A DNA stretch of 64,000 nt from NCBI GenBank assembly GCA_030583605.1, contig CP129466.1, positions 806,001 through 870,000 on the forward strand, given 5' to 3'. Position numbers and translations under genes: made by a program. Below, piece after piece: positions 60,681 to 64,000 of the stretch. Position 1 is the stretch's first letter; every line of letters begins with the position of its first letter. The notes beneath the pieces were generated by a model that made no database searches, was not told the origin of the DNA, and saw nothing but the letters and a program-made list of their open reading frames with translations. Source of the stretch: Gammaproteobacteria bacterium (GTDB taxonomy: Bacteria; Pseudomonadota; Gammaproteobacteria; Steroidobacterales; GCA-2729495).

Positions 60681-62754
60681 CCGTTTCGGCGAACTGACGC
60701 AGCAGCTCCAGTTGTGCCGCTCGCGGTGCGTCGTTGCCGGTCGGCTGCAGCAACTCGTACCGGCCGTCCGGGCGCAGTTCCCATGCCTGGCAGTTATCGC
60801 TGAGGTTGCTGTCCAGGTCGGCGATCAAGCGCTTCTTGAGGCCGGGGTCGTTGATCCGGAAGCACACCTCGACTCGACGGAAGAAATTGCGCTCCATCCA
60901 GTCCGCGCTGGACAACATCAACAGTTCGTCGCCGTTGGCGTGGAAGTAGTACACGCGCGAATGCTCGAGGAAGCGCCCCACGATCGAACGCACGCGAATA
61001 TTGTCGGACACTCCCGGAATGCCCGGCCGAAGGCAGCACAGGCCGCGCACGATCAGGTCAACGACGACGCCCGCCCCGGATGCGCGATAAAGCGCCCGGA
61101 TGATCTCCGGTTCGACCAGCGCATTGAGCTTCACTATGATGTGACCGTTGCCGCCGGCTGCTACATTGGCAATTTCCTGATCGATCAACGCCAGCATGTC
61201 GCCGTGCAAGGTGAACGGAGCCTCGTGCAGGCGGCGCAGTGGCGGTGTGCGCATCAGGCTGGTCAGTTGCAGGAATACCTGGTGCACGTCCTCGGCGAGC
61301 ACGGAGTCGGCACTGAGCAGTCCGTAGTCCGTGTACAGCCTTGCGGTGCCCGGGTGATAGTTGCCGGTGCCCAGATGCACGTAACGCTGCAATTGCCCGT
61401 TCTCACGACGCACGACCAGGGCCATCTTGCAGTGGGTCTTGAAACCGACGACCCCGTAGACGACATGTGCGCCTGCTTCCTGCAGGCGATTGGCAAGACT
61501 GATGTTCTCCGCTTCGTCGAAGCGTGCCCGCAACTCGACGAGCACGGTGACTTCCTTGCCGGCCTGTGCGGCCGCCACGAGGCTGTCGACGATGGGAGAT
61601 TCGTGCCCGGTGCGATACAGCGTGAGCTTGATCGAGCGAACGTCATTGTCTCGCGCTGCTCCCTTGATGAAATCGAGCACCGGAGCAAATGACTCGTAAG
61701 GGTGGTGGAGCAGGATCTCCTGCTGCCTGATTGCCGCGAAGATGTTGTCGGCATCCGTGATTGCTCGCGGTACGCCGGGCGTGAATGGCGTGTACTTCAG
61801 GTCCGGCCGCTGAGCCAGCTCGTAGACGGCGAGCAGGCGATTGAGGTTCACGGGACCATTGACGCGGTAGAGATCGTCGTCCTCCAGTCCGAACATCTCC
61901 AGCAGAAAATCAGTCAGCGGCGGCGGGCAATGGTGGGCGATCTCCAGCCGGACGGCAGCCCCGTAGCGGCTGGCAATCAGTTCGCCCTCGAGTGCGTGCA
62001 TCAGGTCGTCGACCTCTTCCTCATCGACGTACAGGTCGCTGTTGCGTGTTACGCGAAACTGGTAACAGCCGCGGATATCCATGCCGATGAACAGTTCGGC
62101 CACAAATGCATGAATGACGGACGACAGGAAGACATAGTCGTTCGGTCCGGTTCCCGGCAGGCCCGGGTCCAGCCGGATCAGTCGCGGCAGCGACCGGGGT
62201 GCCTGCACGATCGCCCGGTGCACGGGTCGCCCGAAGGCGTGTGTACCCTCCAGGCCGACAATGAAATTCAGGCTCTTGTTGAGGATCCGCGGAAACGGCC
62301 TGGCCGGGTCGAGGGACACGGGACTCAGCACCGGTTCGATTTCCCGGTCGAAATAGTTTCGCAGCCATTCGCGTTGCGGCGGGCTCCATGCGCTGCGCCG
62401 CACGAACCGGATGCCCTTGGCGCCGAGCGCCGGAATGACGTCGTCGTTGAGCAGCTGGTACTGCTCCGACACGAGTTCGTGGGCACGCAGGCTGACCTCG
62501 CGCAGCAGTTCCCGGGGCATGACCAGATCGGGCCCCGCCGGTGCAGCGGTGATCTCCGCGCGCTGCTTCAGGCCGCTGACCCGGATCTCGAAGAACTCAT
62601 CGAGGTTGGTCGAAACGATGCACAGGAACTTCAGGCGCTCGAGCAGGGGAACGTCACGGGACTTTGCCTGCTGCAGGACACGGCGAGTGAACTCGAGCGA
62701 GCTGAGTTCGCGGTTGATGTAATAGTCAGGAAGCTTGAGATTGTGGATGTCCAC
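60649..62754 (-). CDS. ppk: Polyphosphate kinase 1
   Basis: A 701-residue enzyme that makes polyphosphate from ATP. YINRELSSLEFTRRVLQQA opens the N-domain. The phosphorylated His is H441 in GFKTHCKMALVVRRENG, with YVHLGTGNYHPGTA, and the second PLD-like half holds VRSIVGRFLEHSRVYYF. I prefer the GTG at 62754 because AAGG stands eight bases upstream; the longer GTG start at 62784 has no Shine-Dalgarno. It is tail-to-tail with ppx. Confidence 0.95.
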   Translation of the reverse strand: MDIHNLKLPDYYINRELSSLEFTRRVLQQAKSRDVPLLERLKFLCIVSTNLDEFFEIRVSGLKQRAEITAAPAGPDLVMPRELLREVSLRAHELVSEQYQLLNDDVIPALGAKGIRFVRRSAWSPPQREWLRNYFDREIEPVLSPVSLDPARPFPRILNKSLNFIVGLEGTHAFGRPVHRAIVQAPRSLPRLIRLDPGLPGTGPNDYVFLSSVIHAFVAELFIGMDIRGCYQFRVTRNSDLYVDEEEVDDLMHALEGELIASRYGAAVRLEIAHHCPPPLTDFLLEMFGLEDDDLYRVNGPVNLNRLLAVYELAQRPDLKYTPFTPGVPRAITDADNIFAAIRQQEILLHHPYESFAPVLDFIKGAARDNDVRSIKLTLYRTGHESPIVDSLVAAAQAGKEVTVLVELRARFDEAENISLANRLQEAGAHVVYGVVGFKTHCKMALVVRRENGQLQRYVHLGTGNYHPGTARLYTDYGLLSADSVLAEDVHQVFLQLTSLMRTPPLRRLHEAPFTLHGDMLALIDQEIANVAAGGNGHIIVKLNALVEPEIIRALYRASGAGVVVDLIVRGLCCLRPGIPGVSDNIRVRSIVGRFLEHSRVYYFHANGDELLMLSSADWMERNFFRRVEVCFRINDPGLKKRLIADLDSNLSDNCQAWELRPDGRYELLQPTGNDAPRAAQLELLRQFAETVSSDGVPLSA

Positions 62755-62992
62755 GGGCACGCCCTTAAGCAGCCGCGGGTCCACGTCATTGAGGTTCAGT
62801 CCCGGCGTGGTTCGTCCGCAGCGCAGAACTATAGCAGCCCAGTGTTTTTGCCAATGTTGCGCGTTTCACAGTTGTCATAATCGGCATTCCGGAGGCGCCG
62901 GGCGACAGCGGCCGGCGGCCTCGAGCAGGGCGCTCGCCGGTCAGCTCCGCTGGAGAGTGTGTGCTGCGCCGGGTCTTGAGGCCGGCGGCGGC

Positions 62993-64000
62993 TCAGGTGG
63001 TCTGCCCGTCGCGCGCGGCCGGTCGCCCGCCGTGGCCCGCAACTACAGTGCTCGCGGACTGGAGTTGACGCAGGAGAGGCGCTGCGGCGTGCTTGAACTT
63101 GTCTCGTTCCGCCGCGGGGAGCGGTGCGGAATTCGGCAGTGGCACCGTTCGTGGATTCATGTGCCTGCCATTGATCCGGTATTCGTAGTGCAGGTGAGGA
63201 GCGGTGGCGAGGCCTGTCGCGCCGACATAGCCGATGACGGTTCCCTGGTTGACCGACTGACCGACACGCAGGTTTCGGGCAAATGCAGACAGGTGACCGT
63301 ACAGCGTGGTGACGCCGCCCGGGTGCTTCAGGATGATCGCGTTGCCGTAACCGTTCTGGCGGCCGCGGAAGACGACCTTGCCGTCGCCCGGAGCGCGCAC
63401 CGGCGTTCCGGCCGGTGCGGCGTAATCGACGCCCTTGTGGGCGCGTATCGTGTTCAGGATCGGGTGGCGTCGTCGCGGATTGAAATCCGAGCTCACCCGG
63501 GAAAACTCGAGCGGAGCCCGGACGAATGCCCGACGGACACTCTTGCCCTCTGGCGTGAAGTAGTTCACCCGCCCGTCGTCGGTCTGGTAGCGGACGGCAC
63601 GGAATACGCGCCCCTGGTTGACGAACTCAGCGGCGAGAATGTCGCCCTCGCCGAGCTTCTGGCCGTCGCGCCATTGCTCCTCGAAAAGCAGTTTGAACTG
63701 GTCGCCTTCGCGGATGTCGAGCACGAAATCGATGTCGGAGGCGAAGATGGCGGCGAGCTTCATGATCGTCCGGTCAGATACGCCAGCCTGGGTGGCAGCG
63801 CCAAACAGCGAGCTGCTGATTTCGGCATCGGCCCGGGCCGCGCGGGTCTCGTAGTCGAGTGCAACGACCCGGGCATCAAAACCCTCCCCGGACCGGGTTA
63901 CGTTAAGGGTGTTGAATGCGTCGATATCGCGGGTCAGTTCGATGACCCGGTTGCCATCATGGTTGACGCGGATCGCGTCGCCCGGCTTGAGAATGCGCAG
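62993..64000 (-). CDS. M23 peptidoglycan DD-endopeptidase (MepM-like), 5' end off the window
   Basis: The reading frame is open from 64000 to the stop at 62993; the start lies outside, so 335 codons are visible. A LysM/OapA-like stretch (RILKPGDAIRVNHDGNRVIEL) comes first, then a Csd3-like domain, then the lysostaphin-type M23 domain. Zinc ligands are the His and Asp of HKGVDYAAPAGTP and the last His of HLHYEYRINGRHMNP. MepM cuts D-Ala-mDAP crosslinks to allow wall growth. The C-terminal 50 residues are Ala/Pro-rich. It reads leftward, upstream of and tandem to ppk. Confidence 0.9.
   Translation of the reverse strand: MRILKPGDAIRVNHDGNRVIELTRDIDAFNTLNVTRSGEGFDARVVALDYETRAARADAEISSSLFGAATQAGVSDRTIMKLAAIFASDIDFVLDIREGDQFKLLFEEQWRDGQKLGEGDILAAEFVNQGRVFRAVRYQTDDGRVNYFTPEGKSVRRAFVRAPLEFSRVSSDFNPRRRHPILNTIRAHKGVDYAAPAGTPVRAPGDGKVVFRGRQNGYGNAIILKHPGGVTTLYGHLSAFARNLRVGQSVNQGTVIGYVGATGLATAPHLHYEYRINGRHMNPRTVPLPNSAPLPAAERDKFKHAAAPLLRQLQSASTVVAGHGGRPAARDGQTT

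Noticed and set aside
1..64000. tRNA or rRNA genes.
   Set aside because: I saw no cloverleaf with a CCA end or T-arm GGTTCGA pattern in the intergenic gaps; a tRNAscan search would settle it.

Overview
This is a contiguous stretch of chromosome from a GC-rich Gammaproteobacterium. The lipid A and Kdo genes (lpxL, kdkA), the AmpD/AmpE pair, RppH, the fused chorismate mutase-prephenate dehydrogenase TyrA and a complete PilT/PilU plus Pil-Chp block all point that way. The order yggU-yggT-proC-yggS / pilT-pilU / ruvX-yqgE-tonB / gshB-pilG-pilH-pilI-pilJ-chpA resembles the equivalent Pseudomonas region. However, pilK is absent, a third PilT-type ATPase is present and a pyrK-like gene follows ruvX. 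I cannot fix the order or genus from the sequence alone; a Nevskiales/Steroidobacterales/Xanthomonadales-like lineage is my best guess.

Layout. 1-2.8 kb: envelope genes (a GT9 glycosyltransferase cut by the window edge, kdkA, lpxL). 2.9-9.8 kb: htpX, an exported deacylase-like lipoprotein, a four-LysM MltD-type lytic transglycosylase, an L,D-transpeptidase-fold protein and ppnN. 9.9-12.1 kb: three small unknown genes, a YeiH-type permease and a small DUF6356 membrane protein. 12.4-19.7 kb: htpG behind a sigma-32-like promoter, a CDF metal exporter, a cysteine-synthase-like enzyme, a HAD phosphatase, a PEBP protein, an alpha/beta hydrolase, a TerB-like protein and a DUF4426 lipoprotein. 19.7-22.2 kb: yggU-yggT-proC-yggS. 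22.3-25.6 kb: three tandem pilus-retraction ATPases. 25.6-28.7 kb: pyrK, ruvX, yqgE and tonB. 29-32.2 kb: an MFS carrier, apbE and gshB. 32.4-42.2 kb: the Pil-Chp twitching signalling operon (pilG, pilH, pilI, pilJ, chpA, chpC). 42.4-44.0 kb: a DUF47 regulator and a Pit phosphate transporter. 44.1-46.4 kb: rsmE, ampD and ampE. 46.4-51.4 kb: cobalamin uptake and activation (btuF, pduO-type adenosyltransferase, btuB under a cobalamin riboswitch, btuD-like ATPase), with the btuC-like permease displaced to 56.7-57.7 kb. 52.6-62.8 kb: a beta-propeller/amidohydrolase fusion lacking key metal ligands, tyrA, rppH, a DUF6776 protein and the convergent ppx and ppk pair. The right edge cuts an M23 peptidoglycan endopeptidase.

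The most unusual part is the 1.2 kb gap between btuD and the amidohydrolase (51360-52592). On the minus strand it holds a near-perfect sigma-54 promoter, a dyad about 143 bp upstream, three Hfq-type (ARN)n tracts spaced by hairpins, and a strong intrinsic terminator. Together these define a roughly 219-nt sRNA resembling the Pseudomonas CrcZ/CrcY Hfq-sequestering RNAs. Next to it is a 502-bp element with 21-bp terminal inverted repeats flanked by an 8-bp direct repeat (A8). It appears to have inserted into the poly-U tract of that sRNA's terminator and regenerated it. This reads as a non-autonomous, ISL3-like MITE. Neither call has been tested by database search.
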